A DNA stretch of 64,000 nucleotides from Dyadobacter sp. CY312 (GCF_021390535.1 NZ_JAJUXG010000014.1:186001-250000); one strand, 5' to 3'; shown: positions 1 to 9,124, numbered from the stretch's first letter. The notes: generated by a model from the sequence alone, not told the origin. Made by a program: numbers and translations.

Positions 1-719
1 TGCCCGGTGATCCACCACCCTTCGGTTACTAGGAACTCTACCAAGGGAGCAATGTCCTTGATGTTAGTCAAACCTCCCAGAGCAGAAGCTGATTTGTGAT
101 AGGCTACCGCATCTTCACTTTCCTGTCCGTAAAAGAAAGGGGTATCCATCGGGCCGGGTGCTACCGCAGTTACAGAGATACCACGACTTCCAAACTCCTT
201 GGATGCCGCTCTGGTAAAGTGTTCAACCGGCGCCTTCGCTCCTGCGTAGGTAGAATACAATCCGGTATAAGCAGCGAGCAATGAGGTTACTATCGTGCAG
301 ATCTTGCCGTTATCGTTAATCTTCTTACCAGCCTCCTGCAAAAAGAAGTAAGCCGATTTTGAGTTGATACCAAACATTTTATCATACTCTTCTTCAGTAG
401 TTTCAGTAAATGGTTTTTTCAATACCATCCCTACCGTATTGATCGCGATATCGATACTGCCAAATTTCGCGATGGCCGCGTCAAAGAATGCTGTAACGTT
501 TGCTACCTGAGTAAGGTCTCCCTGAAACAAGAAAGCCTCTGCACCCAAAGCCTGCACTGCCGCCAAAGTTTTTTCGCTTTCTGCTTTTGATCCCTCACTG
601 TTGTAGTGAATGGCCAGCTTGGCCCCTTTCGCAGCAAAATCTTTGCTTAACAGAGCTCCCAGATTCTTGCCCCCACCAGCAATAAGTACTACTTTGTCTT
701 TTAAATTAGTCGCTGACAT
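1..719 (-). CDS. SDR family oxidoreductase (C-terminus outside window)
   Basis: This is a short-chain dehydrogenase/reductase, an NAD(P)-dependent cytosolic oxidoreductase of unknown substrate. About 239 residues are visible, starting at the ATG at 717-719; the end lies beyond the left edge. Visible motifs are a glycine-rich nucleotide-binding turn GGGKNLGA (about residues 15-22, a variant of TGxxxGxG), NTVG (about 94-97, a variant of NNAG), the catalytic serine S146 and the YxxxK pair Y158/K162. The visible length is close to the usual 245-260 residues, so little is missing. It lies 69 bp downstream of an AraC-type regulator on the same strand, which may control it. The family call is firm; the substrate cannot be read from the sequence. 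Confidence 0.9.
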   Translation of the reverse strand, partial: MSATNLKDKVVLIAGGGKNLGALLSKDFAAKGAKLAIHYNSEGSKAESEKTLAAVQALGAEAFLFQGDLTQVANVTAFFDAAIAKFGSIDIAINTVGMVLKKPFTETTEEEYDKMFGINSKSAYFFLQEAGKKINDNGKICTIVTSLLAAYTGLYSTYAGAKAPVEHFTRAASKEFGSRGISVTAVAPGPMDTPFFYGQESEDAVAYHKSASALGGLTNIKDIAPLVEFLVTEGWWITG

Positions 720-788
720 AGCTATTTGTTTGATTGTTTATTTGATTGATTTAACTGATTGCAAAGTTGAAGTCCCAAATCCTTATTT

Positions 789-1172
789 TCATGGTGAACT
801 TCCCGGGACTTTTACCTCCGTCAGCTTTTTTCTTGTCCTGAACTGACCGGGCGTCTCGTATCTGAATTTTTTGAAGAATTTTGAAAAATTGGAGGGTTCA
901 TAAGTTAGCAGTTTAGCGATACCGGCAATTGACATATCGGTTTCCACCAGTAACTTCATGGCTTGCTCCAATATTTTACTATCATAAAAATGACAAGGAT
1001 GATTTCCCATAGTCTGCTGGATCGTATCTCCAAGGTGCTGGGCTGATATATTTAGCTCAGCAGCAATCTCATTGAGTTCCATCATTTCTGTTACATTGCC
1101 TGAAAGAATATCAGCCAGATGCTTATCCAGAAAATCAAAATACGCGTGCGTTATTTCCTCACTCCTTTTCAT
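789..1172 (-). CDS. AraC-type HTH transcriptional regulator (short)
   Basis: A 127-residue DNA-binding protein that consists almost entirely of the AraC two-helix-turn-helix domain. The first HTH covers about residues 35-55 and the second about 80-105, with the typical MSIAGIAKLL then FSKFFKKFRYETPGQFR pattern. There is no N-terminal ligand-binding domain, so effector sensing is either absent or done by a partner. Its start lies 11 bp after the stop of the PH/SHOCT gene, which suggests co-transcription. It is followed on the same strand by the SDR gene, its most likely target by position. The family is certain; the target is inferred. Confidence 0.88.
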   Translation of the reverse strand: MKRSEEITHAYFDFLDKHLADILSGNVTEMMELNEIAAELNISAQHLGDTIQQTMGNHPCHFYDSKILEQAMKLLVETDMSIAGIAKLLTYEPSNFSKFFKKFRYETPGQFRTRKKLTEVKVPGSSP

Positions 1173-1183
1173 TTCTCCTTTTT

Positions 1184-1765
1184 TTATTTCTCTGAGTTTA
1201 TTAACCTCGACTTCATTGTATCATATTCATCCTGGGTCAGCTCGCCACTATTTTTCAAATCTGCAAGGTGTTTTAGTTGTTGGCTGATACTTGGACTAGC
1301 ATAAGCCTGATTAACTATAAGGGTATTTTTGCGCATCTTGTAGTCCTGCACCAGTTGGTTTATCTGTCCGGAAAACTCTTTTGCACCAGTCATGCTGGTC
1401 TCCCCGATAACAGATGTGACGCCCTCTGTTCTCCGAATAGAAATATGTCCGTATCCCAGAAAATGCCCGAACATCCCAAATGAAACCAGAGATTCATAAA
1501 TATCGAAGATGGGTATTTGCATCTGTATTTTTGTCCATGGCAAAATACCTCTCGTTACATACAAGCCAGCCGGGCTGAGTGTCCACCGTACACTGCCCAG
1601 CGAGATCAGTTTGATTACATTAAAGAGAATTAAAACAGCTCCCAGAACTTTCCAGACGGTAGAGCTACCCAACATTAAAATTCCCATCAAGACAATTATA
1701 CCCGGAAGTATAAATGTCAACCAGTGTTTTTTGGCAGTAATCTCAAAGTCAGTTTGTATAGCCAT
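1184..1765 (-). CDS. Membrane protein with bacterial PH-like domain and SHOCT tail
   Basis: A 193-residue protein. Residues about 14-55 contain two hydrophobic membrane segments (FILPGIIVLMGILML and VLGAVLILFNVIKLISL). A YdbS/YdbT-type bacterial PH-like beta domain follows, with an SVRWTLSPAGLYVTRGILPW core. The last 30 residues form a SHOCT motif (LKHLADLKNSGELTQDEYD), a short helical element often found at the ends of such proteins. The role is unknown; the family is generally membrane-associated. It is the first gene of a compact minus-strand group with the AraC regulator and probably the SDR. Confidence 0.75.
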   Translation of the reverse strand: MAIQTDFEITAKKHWLTFILPGIIVLMGILMLGSSTVWKVLGAVLILFNVIKLISLGSVRWTLSPAGLYVTRGILPWTKIQMQIPIFDIYESLVSFGMFGHFLGYGHISIRRTEGVTSVIGETSMTGAKEFSGQINQLVQDYKMRKNTLIVNQAYASPSISQQLKHLADLKNSGELTQDEYDTMKSRLINSEK

Positions 1766-1891
1766 TGTATAGATATGAATTATATTCCCGCAGTTTATCA
1801 GGAGTTCGTACTTTCAAAAAGAAATCATTTCAGCCTCGTCCCCCGGTTACGGAAATGACTGGCGAGGTAACGATTCCGTTTAGTGTAAAAT

Positions 1892-3469
1892 TTAATAATT
1901 CGGATTTTGTCCGAGATTTTTATTGATATCTATTTCACTTTGAGGAATTGGCCAGACGTAATTTTTGGCAGGATCGAAAGTCCGGTCTTCTGCCTTTATA
2001 TGTTCGCCTGAAAGTGTCAGTTTCCCTGTGGCTAGGTCTACCTTGCCCAGGCGTGCACCCAGTACGGGCTTGGCCATCACTTCGGGACCTATTTTCCAGC
2101 GCTGCACATCAAACCAGCGAAGTCCTTCCATAGCCAATTCAACCCTGCGCTCCCGTCTTACCAGTTCACGAAGTTTGACCTGACTGTTGTAGACTACACG
2201 GTCCGTTTTAGGCATACCTGCCCTTACACGTACAGCGTCGATGGCGTCATACACACTAGCATCAACCTGTCCGGCTTCAATTTTCGCCTCAGCATATATG
2301 AGCAAAACTTCTGCATACCGTATCACGATCTGATTCAATCCGGTGTTCCACATATCGGGGTAGTCGGAAAGATTGGAAGTATACTTGTTTACAATGTAAC
2401 CCGTGGCTGAATTATTCCCCCCACCGATGAAATCAGCAGACGATGATTCAATCGGGTTAAAATAACTCCCTGCGTACAGCTGCCCCGGCACCAGAACGGT
2501 TGCCTTTAAACGCGGGTCCCTGTTGGCATAAGGATCATTGGCATTGTATCCCGAAGCCGCATCTGTGATAAGCCTGCCATCTTTGGTCTCATAGGCATCA
2601 ACCAGTGCCTGAGTTGGGTTAATAGAAGACCAGCCACCGTAAGAGGAAGAAGGCATTACACCGATGTTTCCGTTAGCATAATCATTTTCCTTATGCTGGA
2701 TATCCAGGATAACTTCCTTGTTATTTTCATTCTGTATCCTGAACAGATCCTGATAGCTTGGATGCAACGCATAACCCAGTGCCATTACTTTTTGCGCACT
2801 GGCAATAGCATCCGCATATTTGCCGGTGTAGAGTTCAATTCGCGCCTTCAGTGCCAAAGCTGCTCCCTGCGTGACCCGCCCTACATCACTACCCGTATAA
2901 TTAACCGGAAGAGTGGCAGCCACTGCACCAAGCTCGCTTAAAATAAATGCCTGCACTTCTATCATCGGCGTTTTTGAAATGGCATTGGCCTCTTCTCCTG
3001 AAATAGATTTGGTCACCAAAGGTATATCGCCGTAGAGCTGCGACATGGTGTAATACTGGTAAGCCCTCAAAAAGCGCGCTTCTGATTTCAGCCTGCTTTT
3101 CAAAGCTTCATCCATGGGTGTAACATCAATATTTTCTAGAAACCAGTTACATTTCTGGATCGTGGAATAGCTCCATCGGTCCTGTGAATAGGCGCTGGAT
3201 GGTGTAATAGAGCCATTTCCAAAGTAAGTATAGCCTTCCCAATAGTACTGGCCATAAGCGTTGTCAGAAGCGCAATCCATATAAAGTGTATTATAGCTCT
3301 CCTCCCAGCCGCTATAACAACCATTCAGCGCGGCCAATGCATCGTTAGAGGATGACCAAAGGGATGAATTGCTATACGCATCCTGAGGGTTCCGATCCAA
3401 AAAATCCTTGTCACATCCTGACAAAAGAAGGGCCGTAGCAAATAAAAGTGAATATCTGTATCGTGTCAT
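1892..3469 (-). CDS. RagB/SusD family outer-membrane lipoprotein
   Basis: A surface-exposed, glycan- or nutrient-binding lid that pairs with a SusC channel. I place the start at the ATG at 3467-3469, giving 525 residues, because it yields a clean lipoprotein signal peptide (MTRYRYSLLF...LLLSGCDKDF) with the lipobox Cys near residue 18. A longer reading frame would run into the upstream susC gene. The C-terminal RRERRVELAMEGLRWFDV and WPIPQSEID motifs are typical of SusD. It starts 14 bp after the susC stop, so the two are translationally linked. No glycoside hydrolase lies next to this pair, so the substrate is unknown. Confidence 0.93.
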   Translation of the reverse strand: MTRYRYSLLFATALLLSGCDKDFLDRNPQDAYSNSSLWSSSNDALAALNGCYSGWEESYNTLYMDCASDNAYGQYYWEGYTYFGNGSITPSSAYSQDRWSYSTIQKCNWFLENIDVTPMDEALKSRLKSEARFLRAYQYYTMSQLYGDIPLVTKSISGEEANAISKTPMIEVQAFILSELGAVAATLPVNYTGSDVGRVTQGAALALKARIELYTGKYADAIASAQKVMALGYALHPSYQDLFRIQNENNKEVILDIQHKENDYANGNIGVMPSSSYGGWSSINPTQALVDAYETKDGRLITDAASGYNANDPYANRDPRLKATVLVPGQLYAGSYFNPIESSSADFIGGGNNSATGYIVNKYTSNLSDYPDMWNTGLNQIVIRYAEVLLIYAEAKIEAGQVDASVYDAIDAVRVRAGMPKTDRVVYNSQVKLRELVRRERRVELAMEGLRWFDVQRWKIGPEVMAKPVLGARLGKVDLATGKLTLSGEHIKAEDRTFDPAKNYVWPIPQSEIDINKNLGQNPNY

Positions 3470-3483
3470 TTTTATGTTTCGGT

Positions 3484-6400
3484 TTAGAATGTAACGTTTA
3501 GACCTATTGTATTTACCTTTACCTGTGGGTAGTAATAAACACTGCTCACATTGGGAGCTTCCGGATCCACCCATTTATACAAACTACTCAGTGTCAATAT
3601 ATTTTGCCCGCTGTAATAGAACCGGACCTTTTGAAGCTTTATACCTTTCAGCCACTTTTCAGGTAAAGAGTATCCTAGTTGCAGATTCTTCAACCGCAGA
3701 TAAGACCCGCTTTTTATCCAGAAGGAAGAGGACATACTTGAAGGATCATTCTGGGTAAAACTTGACAGAATGCGGGGTAATTCCGCGGAAGTATTTTCAG
3801 GTGTCCAGCTGTCAAGCAACACTGAAGTGGGCTTGCCTGGTCCCTGGCTCACAAATCCAAGCTTGCCTCCATCTGTATAAGATTTCACACCGGCAGCTCC
3901 CTGAAAAAATACCGAAAGATCCAGCCCCTTCCATGCACCGCCCACATTGAACCCAAAAGTTGTTTTGGGATAACTTGTGCCCAGATATTGCCTGTCAGAA
4001 GTATTGATGAGACCATCACCGTTAATATCCTTGTATTTGAGATCACCGGCTGCAGTTCGTGTACCTTGTTTGGCATGAGCAGCAATCTCATCCGTAGATT
4101 GAAAAATACCTTCTGCTACGTAGCCGTACAATCCATCAATCGGAAAACCCACTTCCCGGAATGTATAACCGCTTATGATAGGTCCGGTATCATGCAGATC
4201 GGTAATCTCATTTTTGATAAAGGATGCATTCAGCGAGCCGTTATAAGTAAAGTCACCCTTCTTGCCATTGTAGCCTACCGAAAACTCCCAACCTGTGTTC
4301 TTGACAGAACCTGCATTTTGAACCGGCGCATTCAACCCATAGACTCCACCGACCGGTACAGCCAGCAGAATATCGTCTGTTTGTTTATCAAAATAATCGA
4401 CTGTAAGTGTGAGCCTGTTTTTAAGAAAGGAAAGATCCGCCCCTACCGTTTTCATGGTCGTCGTTTCCCATTTGATTCCCGAATTGGCTCCGTTGACAGG
4501 GCCTACACCTGCCGCGATAACTGCCGAAGTACCACCAAAAGTGTAGTTCTGGTTTGAACTAATTGTAGTGATGTACGGATAGTAGGGACTGCTTGGGAAG
4601 TCATTATTGGCTCTCAAAGTTTGGTTCCCAAGTTTCCCCCACGATGCACGGATCTTAAAGGTGGTGATGTAGTTTTCCAACGGCTGGAAAAACGATTCCC
4701 TGTCCATGTTCCATCCTGCCGAGAAAGAGGGAAATACCCCCCAACGGTTACCGTCAGCGAAACGGGAAGAACCATCACGGCGGATGTTGGCTTCAAAAAG
4801 ATATTTACCATCAAAATCGTAGTTCAACCTACCAAAATAGGATTGCAGAGCCAGTTCATAAGCGTAACCACCCGTGGTTTGCCCGTCCGATGATCCCAGA
4901 TTAATTTGAGAAAGTTCATTATTCAGCAGGTTTTTTCTAAATCCCTGATCCCAGGTATATTTGGTAAGCTCCTGCGAATACCCTGCCAGTGCACCGACAT
5001 TGTGTTTTCCGAACGATTTGGTGTAATCCAGCAGATATTGATTGGTTACCACAGTATTCACAGTACTTCCGTCTGTTACCGAGTTTGGTCCCTGGTAGAA
5101 AGTAGCCGTTCCTTGTGCATTATAATACTGCTGGTCGGAGATAAATTTCTTGGTTTGTCCGATGTTTAATACGTAAGCAAGCATGGGCCTGAAATGCAGC
5201 CCTTTTAACGGCTCCCAGTCAAGACCGACATTGCCTGTCAAATCATAATAGTTTTCTTTGTTGAAGCTTTTGCCTTCCAGCCACGCCATAGCGCTGCCAT
5301 CGCTGATGTAACCGTAATTCCCATTTTCATATTTGTACGGAACCGTTGGAGAAACACGATTAATCTGCCGTACAAGTTGTGTAAACTCCCCCGTAATAGG
5401 GTTACTTGGCTCGTTAATAATCGAGTTTGTAAATGCTATGTTTGCATTGGCTTTCAGCTTAGTTGTAATCGCTGAGGTGATATTAGACCGAAAAGTATAA
5501 CGTTTTGTGTCTGTTTCTTTCACAAGCCCCTTCTGGCTAAAACTACCCAGAGAAAACAGATACTGGGTTTTGTCTGAACCACCACTTACGTCCACATAGT
5601 GGTTTTGTTGTATTCCGCTCCCCTTGTAAAAAAGGTCAAGCCAGTCAGTATCTGGATAATTATATGGATCAGAACCGTCCCGGAATTTTTGAATTTCCGC
5701 ATCGGTCCATCTGGCTGCTTTCCCTTCATTGACCAGTGCCTGATTATACAATCCGGCCGCCTGCCAGGAAGGCAGAAAGTCGGGCAAATAAGTCGCTTCG
5801 GTTTTACCAATGTATGCCCTGTAATTGACCTGCGCCGTGCCTTTTTTCCCACGCTTGGTTGTGATAAGAATGACCCCGTTTGCTCCACGCGATCCGTATA
5901 TGGCGGCAGAGGCAGCATCTTTCAGTACCGAAATTGTCTCAATGTCATCCGGGTTTACGTTGTTCATGGATGAAACCACACCGTCCACCATCACCATGGC
6001 GTTGCTGTTGTTAAGTGTACCGATACCGCGAACACGTATCGTACCGCCATCTCGCCCAGGCTGGCCCGAAGCCGCCGCTGTTACGGCTACGCCTGCCATG
6101 GTTCCCTGCAATGCATTGCCTACGCTGCTCACTGGCCTGCTACTTAGCTGTTTGGAGTCCACAGTTGCCACCGAACCTGTGAGGTTTACTTTCTTTTGCA
6201 CACCATAACCGACCACAACCAGTTCGCTTAGCGTTTTTGTGTCAGCAAGCAGCGTGATATTGATCTCCGATCTACCACCTGTCACTACTTCCTGGCTTTG
6301 AAAACCTACAAAACTAAAAATCAACACCGGGTCTCCCCCGGATACTTCTATCAGGTAACTCCCGTTTAAGTCTGTTGAAACACCAGTGGTTGTTCCTTTA

Positions 6401-6591
6401 AGCAGAATGTTTACACCCGGCAAAGGCTCATTTTTTTCATCGACCACGTGCCCTTTTACGACACCCTCAGCATTGAATGATACGAGATTTCGGATTTCAG
6501 CAGCTTTGGCATCCCAAATGCTGAAACAACTAAGGAGCAGCCAGCCCGCAATCATCCGGAACAGATTTGTTCTGTAAATAGATTTCTTCAT
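3484..6591 (-). CDS. SusC/RagA family TonB-linked outer-membrane protein
   Basis: A TonB-dependent outer-membrane transporter of 1035 residues. In order: a signal peptide (about 1-30), a carboxypeptidase-D-like regulatory domain (KGHVVDEKNEPLPGVNILLK, about 45-125), a plug domain with LSELVVVGYGVQKK and VLKDAASAAIYGSRGANGVI (about 120-240), and a 22-strand barrel that ends in an aromatic residue (...GLNVTF). There is no N-terminal STN domain, so unlike the SusC at 43333-46770 it is not built for transmembrane anti-sigma signalling. The downstream partner is the SusD at 1892-3469. Upstream lie an unrecognised protein and two LuxR-type regulators on the same strand, which are candidate regulators. 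Confidence 0.95.
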   Translation of the reverse strand: MKKSIYRTNLFRMIAGWLLLSCFSIWDAKAAEIRNLVSFNAEGVVKGHVVDEKNEPLPGVNILLKGTTTGVSTDLNGSYLIEVSGGDPVLIFSFVGFQSQEVVTGGRSEINITLLADTKTLSELVVVGYGVQKKVNLTGSVATVDSKQLSSRPVSSVGNALQGTMAGVAVTAAASGQPGRDGGTIRVRGIGTLNNSNAMVMVDGVVSSMNNVNPDDIETISVLKDAASAAIYGSRGANGVILITTKRGKKGTAQVNYRAYIGKTEATYLPDFLPSWQAAGLYNQALVNEGKAARWTDAEIQKFRDGSDPYNYPDTDWLDLFYKGSGIQQNHYVDVSGGSDKTQYLFSLGSFSQKGLVKETDTKRYTFRSNITSAITTKLKANANIAFTNSIINEPSNPITGEFTQLVRQINRVSPTVPYKYENGNYGYISDGSAMAWLEGKSFNKENYYDLTGNVGLDWEPLKGLHFRPMLAYVLNIGQTKKFISDQQYYNAQGTATFYQGPNSVTDGSTVNTVVTNQYLLDYTKSFGKHNVGALAGYSQELTKYTWDQGFRKNLLNNELSQINLGSSDGQTTGGYAYELALQSYFGRLNYDFDGKYLFEANIRRDGSSRFADGNRWGVFPSFSAGWNMDRESFFQPLENYITTFKIRASWGKLGNQTLRANNDFPSSPYYPYITTISSNQNYTFGGTSAVIAAGVGPVNGANSGIKWETTTMKTVGADLSFLKNRLTLTVDYFDKQTDDILLAVPVGGVYGLNAPVQNAGSVKNTGWEFSVGYNGKKGDFTYNGSLNASFIKNEITDLHDTGPIISGYTFREVGFPIDGLYGYVAEGIFQSTDEIAAHAKQGTRTAAGDLKYKDINGDGLINTSDRQYLGTSYPKTTFGFNVGGAWKGLDLSVFFQGAAGVKSYTDGGKLGFVSQGPGKPTSVLLDSWTPENTSAELPRILSSFTQNDPSSMSSSFWIKSGSYLRLKNLQLGYSLPEKWLKGIKLQKVRFYYSGQNILTLSSLYKWVDPEAPNVSSVYYYPQVKVNTIGLNVTF

Positions 6592-6673
6592 GTGTTTGTA
6601 ATAGGTTTAGTTGTAAAGAGTTCCGGGGAATTAAATGTGAGATCCACGTACATATTCGGAGCCAATTGGGGCC

Positions 6674-6692
6674 AGCTTAGTTGTGCTAAGCT
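6674..6692. other. Short hairpin between the hypothetical gene and susC
   Basis: AGCTTAG and CTAAGCT form a 7-bp perfect stem around a 5-nt loop, just after the stop codon at 6699 on the minus strand and upstream of susC. No U-run follows on either strand, so it is a weak terminator at best. It could be an attenuating or stabilising hairpin that separates expression of the hypothetical gene from that of susC. Confidence 0.3.
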
Positions 6693-6698
6693 CCAAAC

Positions 6699-7421
6699 CT
6701 AAACCACTCCCAAATTAATTCTGGTCCAGTCAATTTTTGTTTTTGTCAGCGGCTCGACGCAGTCAAAACGTTTAAAAATAAAATGCGACTCATTGCTTTC
6801 ACGATCATTAATCTGAATTCCGCCGGCTAAAATCACATACCGGCATTGATACTCTGTTTTGGAAAAAAGGAGCTGCATCCGGTTGTCTATGACCTCATAC
6901 ATGACCTCTGCCGCTTCCAATAGCGGATAATCCGCAGACTTGATTCGCCTTTGATCCCGATGTAGTACCTGTTCAATAAAATTCATCTGATAATCCAAAT
7001 CACTTATATGATCAAGCAGGATCCGATTGGCCATCAATTTACCTATTGCCATATTTGTGGCAGACTCTTGCTCTGCCCCGGTGAGCTCATCATTCAAATC
7101 AATATCAGCAGCATACAGAATCACAATAGCTTCATAAGAAGATCCATTTCCCGGTACTGAACGTAAAGCAGACAGCCCCTGAAATGGAAATCCGCCTAGT
7201 CCCCCAATGTTCTTAATCCAAGCCCCTTGCTGCATCTGATCCGACAAAGCGTAACTGTCTGCCGCGCTCACGATATACTTTATTTCATTTACATTCAAAC
7301 CCAATCGCACCTGAGTCACATCCTTTATCAAACTTTCCGCTTCACGTATTGATTTAGTATCAGGATATAACTGTTTAATCAAACTTATGTCCATTCGTTT
7401 CTTCCATGTGTTGAGACTCAT
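6699..7421 (-). CDS. Conserved-looking hypothetical protein
   Basis: A protein of about 240 residues that I do not recognise. It has no signal peptide and no clear membrane segment, so it is probably cytosolic. The most striking stretch is GGLGGFPFQGLSALR near residue 75, followed by a hydrophobic strand (YEAIVILYAADIDL) and a long helical region. A distant resemblance to the GG-FPF segment of the LCIB-type carbonic anhydrase family was considered. The Cys/His zinc ligands expected there are not visible, so no activity is proposed. It lies between the two pseudo-receiver regulators (7500-8850) and the SusC/SusD pair, all on the minus strand, and may link regulation and uptake. Confidence 0.6.
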   Translation of the reverse strand: MSLNTWKKRMDISLIKQLYPDTKSIREAESLIKDVTQVRLGLNVNEIKYIVSAADSYALSDQMQQGAWIKNIGGLGGFPFQGLSALRSVPGNGSSYEAIVILYAADIDLNDELTGAEQESATNMAIGKLMANRILLDHISDLDYQMNFIEQVLHRDQRRIKSADYPLLEAAEVMYEVIDNRMQLLFSKTEYQCRYVILAGGIQINDRESNESHFIFKRFDCVEPLTKTKIDWTRINLGVV

Positions 7422-7499
7422 CAATTGCTAAATTTCAGAAACGGGTTTTACGAAAAATGATTATTTCCTTTAACCTGGTTCCTACATTAGGGGTCCACT

Positions 7500-8147
7500 T
7501 TACAGATTCCCTGGTTTAATTTTATCTCTGAGTTTAAGAACACTATCAACTTTCGTTATTGTAAAAATTTTCTTTTTTGTGGTACTGATAGTCGATGGCT
7601 TCCGCCCTAACTTTTGCGCAATCCAAGTAACTCCCATCCCGTCCACCAAGTACTCCGCTATCTCCAGTTCACGTGCTGTTAGGGTAATTCTTTTGGGAGG
7701 CGCAAGTTTTTGTTTTCCCTCAAAGTTGAATGTGTTCAATACCCGCCAAAGAGATTCATTGTTCAAATATCTATTCCCATTTGCAACTTGGGTCACACAA
7801 TCAATCACTTCTTTTAATTCATCTTCTTTAGAGATATAACCCTTTACCCCTGCCGCTAAATAACTGTTGACCATGGATGGATTCACCTGCTGATCATACA
7901 GGATTACTTTTGTATGAGGATACCACTTTCTGACCTTCACAACGGACTCCACATTATTCTCATCTTCCAAACTGTTGACCCCTTTAATGATCAGGTCGGG
8001 ACCAGGTGCAGGGAATGTCTCAAAAAAATGAAAGACACTGTTTGACTCCAAAATTGCCACAACCTGAAAATGTTCACAAAGAACATCATGCAATCCTTTC
8101 CGCAGGACCGGATTCTTATCAATCAGACCAATTTTTATTCCGTTCAT
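7500..8147 (-). CDS. LuxR/NarL-type regulator with degenerate (pseudo-)receiver domain
   Basis: A two-domain DNA-binding regulator. The ATG at 8145-8147 is preferred because the receiver begins directly there (MNGIKIGLIDKNP); an upstream GTG would add eight residues. Residues about 1-120 have the fold pattern of a NarL receiver. The phosphoacceptor position reads DLIIKG, so the aspartate is replaced by glycine. The acidic pair is reduced to D-K, and the Thr/Ser switch position reads YDQQVN. The alpha-5 lysine survives (GYISK). Residues about 155-215 form a LuxR HTH (LTARELEIAEYLVDGMG...GRKPSTIS). It is therefore unlikely to be controlled by aspartyl phosphorylation. A paralogue lies 46 bp upstream and another at 17848-18471. 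Confidence 0.88.
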   Translation of the reverse strand: MNGIKIGLIDKNPVLRKGLHDVLCEHFQVVAILESNSVFHFFETFPAPGPDLIIKGVNSLEDENNVESVVKVRKWYPHTKVILYDQQVNPSMVNSYLAAGVKGYISKEDELKEVIDCVTQVANGNRYLNNESLWRVLNTFNFEGKQKLAPPKRITLTARELEIAEYLVDGMGVTWIAQKLGRKPSTISTTKKKIFTITKVDSVLKLRDKIKPGNL

Positions 8148-8193
8148 TCTATTACTTTTAACAAAACCCACAGTCCATATTCACTATTTCCCT

Positions 8194-8850
8194 TTATCCC
8201 TTTACCTGTACCGGCTTAATTACATCCCGGAGTTTTAATACATTGTTGATTTCGAGCTTTTTAAAGATATTGTTCTTAATCGTACTAATCGTCGAAGGCT
8301 TCCGCCCTAGTTCCCTTGCAATCCAGGACGTTTTCATTCCATCGACAAGGAATTCTGCAATCTGTTGTTCACGGTCTGTAAGTTGTCCATTGCCTTTGAC
8401 AACGGGCCTTTTTTTGTTACCAAAGTCATAGGTATTTAAAACCCAAAGCAAAATCTCTTCACTCAGGTAACGCTTCCCACTTACCACGTCCTTTACACAT
8501 TCAATTAATTCATTCAAATCCGCAGCTTTTGACAGATATCCTCTCGCGCCCGTACTCAAATACCGGGATATCATCGGAAGGTTCACATCTTCGTCATAAA
8601 TGATGACACTGCCTTTTGGATACCACCTTCTGGACATGTTAATAAAGTCCAGATTACCCGCATCTGCTGCACTCCCAAGTCCCATTATGATCAGATCCGG
8701 AATTTGCTTGGGAAACAATTCACGGAAATGAATGATAGTATCAGACTCCATGATGATTGCCCCGTCAAAATTGGAAGCGAGCACTTTATCCAATCCTTTC
8801 CGGAGTACAGGATGTTTATCTATCAATGCGATTTTCATTGTACTCAACAT
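8194..8850 (-). CDS. LuxR/NarL-type regulator with degenerate receiver domain (paralogue 2)
   Basis: 218 residues, clearly paralogous to the regulator at 7500-8147. The start may be the ATG at 8850 or the one four codons later, directly before KIALIDKHP. The receiver keeps the first acidic residue (LIDKHP) and the lysine (GYLSK). It reads DLIIMG where the phosphorylated Asp should be, and YDEDVN at the Thr/Ser switch. The LuxR-type HTH lies at about residues 150-210 (LTDREQQIAEFLVDGMKTSW, GRKPSTISTIKNNIF). It is the first gene of a minus-strand series leading to the hypothetical protein and SusC/SusD. The leader upstream contains two short hairpins (8885-8933). Signalling by protein-protein or ligand contact is an inference. 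Confidence 0.88.
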   Translation of the reverse strand: MLSTMKIALIDKHPVLRKGLDKVLASNFDGAIIMESDTIIHFRELFPKQIPDLIIMGLGSAADAGNLDFINMSRRWYPKGSVIIYDEDVNLPMISRYLSTGARGYLSKAADLNELIECVKDVVSGKRYLSEEILLWVLNTYDFGNKKRPVVKGNGQLTDREQQIAEFLVDGMKTSWIARELGRKPSTISTIKNNIFKKLEINNVLKLRDVIKPVQVKG

Positions 8851-8884
8851 GTTTAATCAAATAAATTTTGGATAATCATTAAAT

Positions 8885-8933
8885 ACCTCAATGTATTTTG
8901 AGGTAAAGTCGACGCTTCCGGCAAAACCGGAAG
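8885..8933. promoter_or_regulatory. Two small hairpins in the leader of the pseudo-receiver regulators
   Basis: ACCTCAA/TTGAGGT (7-bp stem, about 8885-8904) and CTTCCGG/CCGGAAG (8915-8933, 5-nt loop) lie in tandem upstream of the gene that starts at 8850 on the minus strand. Each is a perfect inverted repeat and could serve as an operator or leader structure. No clear TAnnTTTG promoter box was found nearby. Confidence 0.3.
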
Positions 8934-9080
8934 AATGACTGATTTCTATTCCACTAAAACTATTTTCCTTTTCGTGCGTCCACAGAACTTTTGGATCCTA
9001 CTGGTCAGTGATGACACAGATCATTCCTGGAAGAATAACAATGCAAATTCGTGCATTCGTGGCAATTTTCTTCTCTTTAG

Positions 9081-9124
9081 AAAAAGGAGGCTGATCCGAA
9101 AATCATCGTCCAGCCTCCTTTTAA
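9081..9124 (-). terminator. Rho-independent terminator after the T9SS cargo gene
   Basis: AAAAGGAGGCTG and CAGCCTCCTTTT form a 12-bp perfect stem with a loop of 17 nt. On the minus strand the stem is followed by TTTTTCT. It lies 46 bp beyond the stop of the gene at 9170-10216 and fits as its terminator. Confidence 0.8.

Noticed and set aside
3988..4557. Long plus-strand open frame of 189 codons inside susC
   Set aside because: It lies antisense to the well-supported SusC barrel and has no family features, so it is a shadow frame.
6699..7421. LCIB-type carbonic anhydrase for the unknown protein
   Set aside because: The GG-FPF-G stretch is suggestive, but the Cys/His zinc ligands of that family cannot be placed in the sequence.
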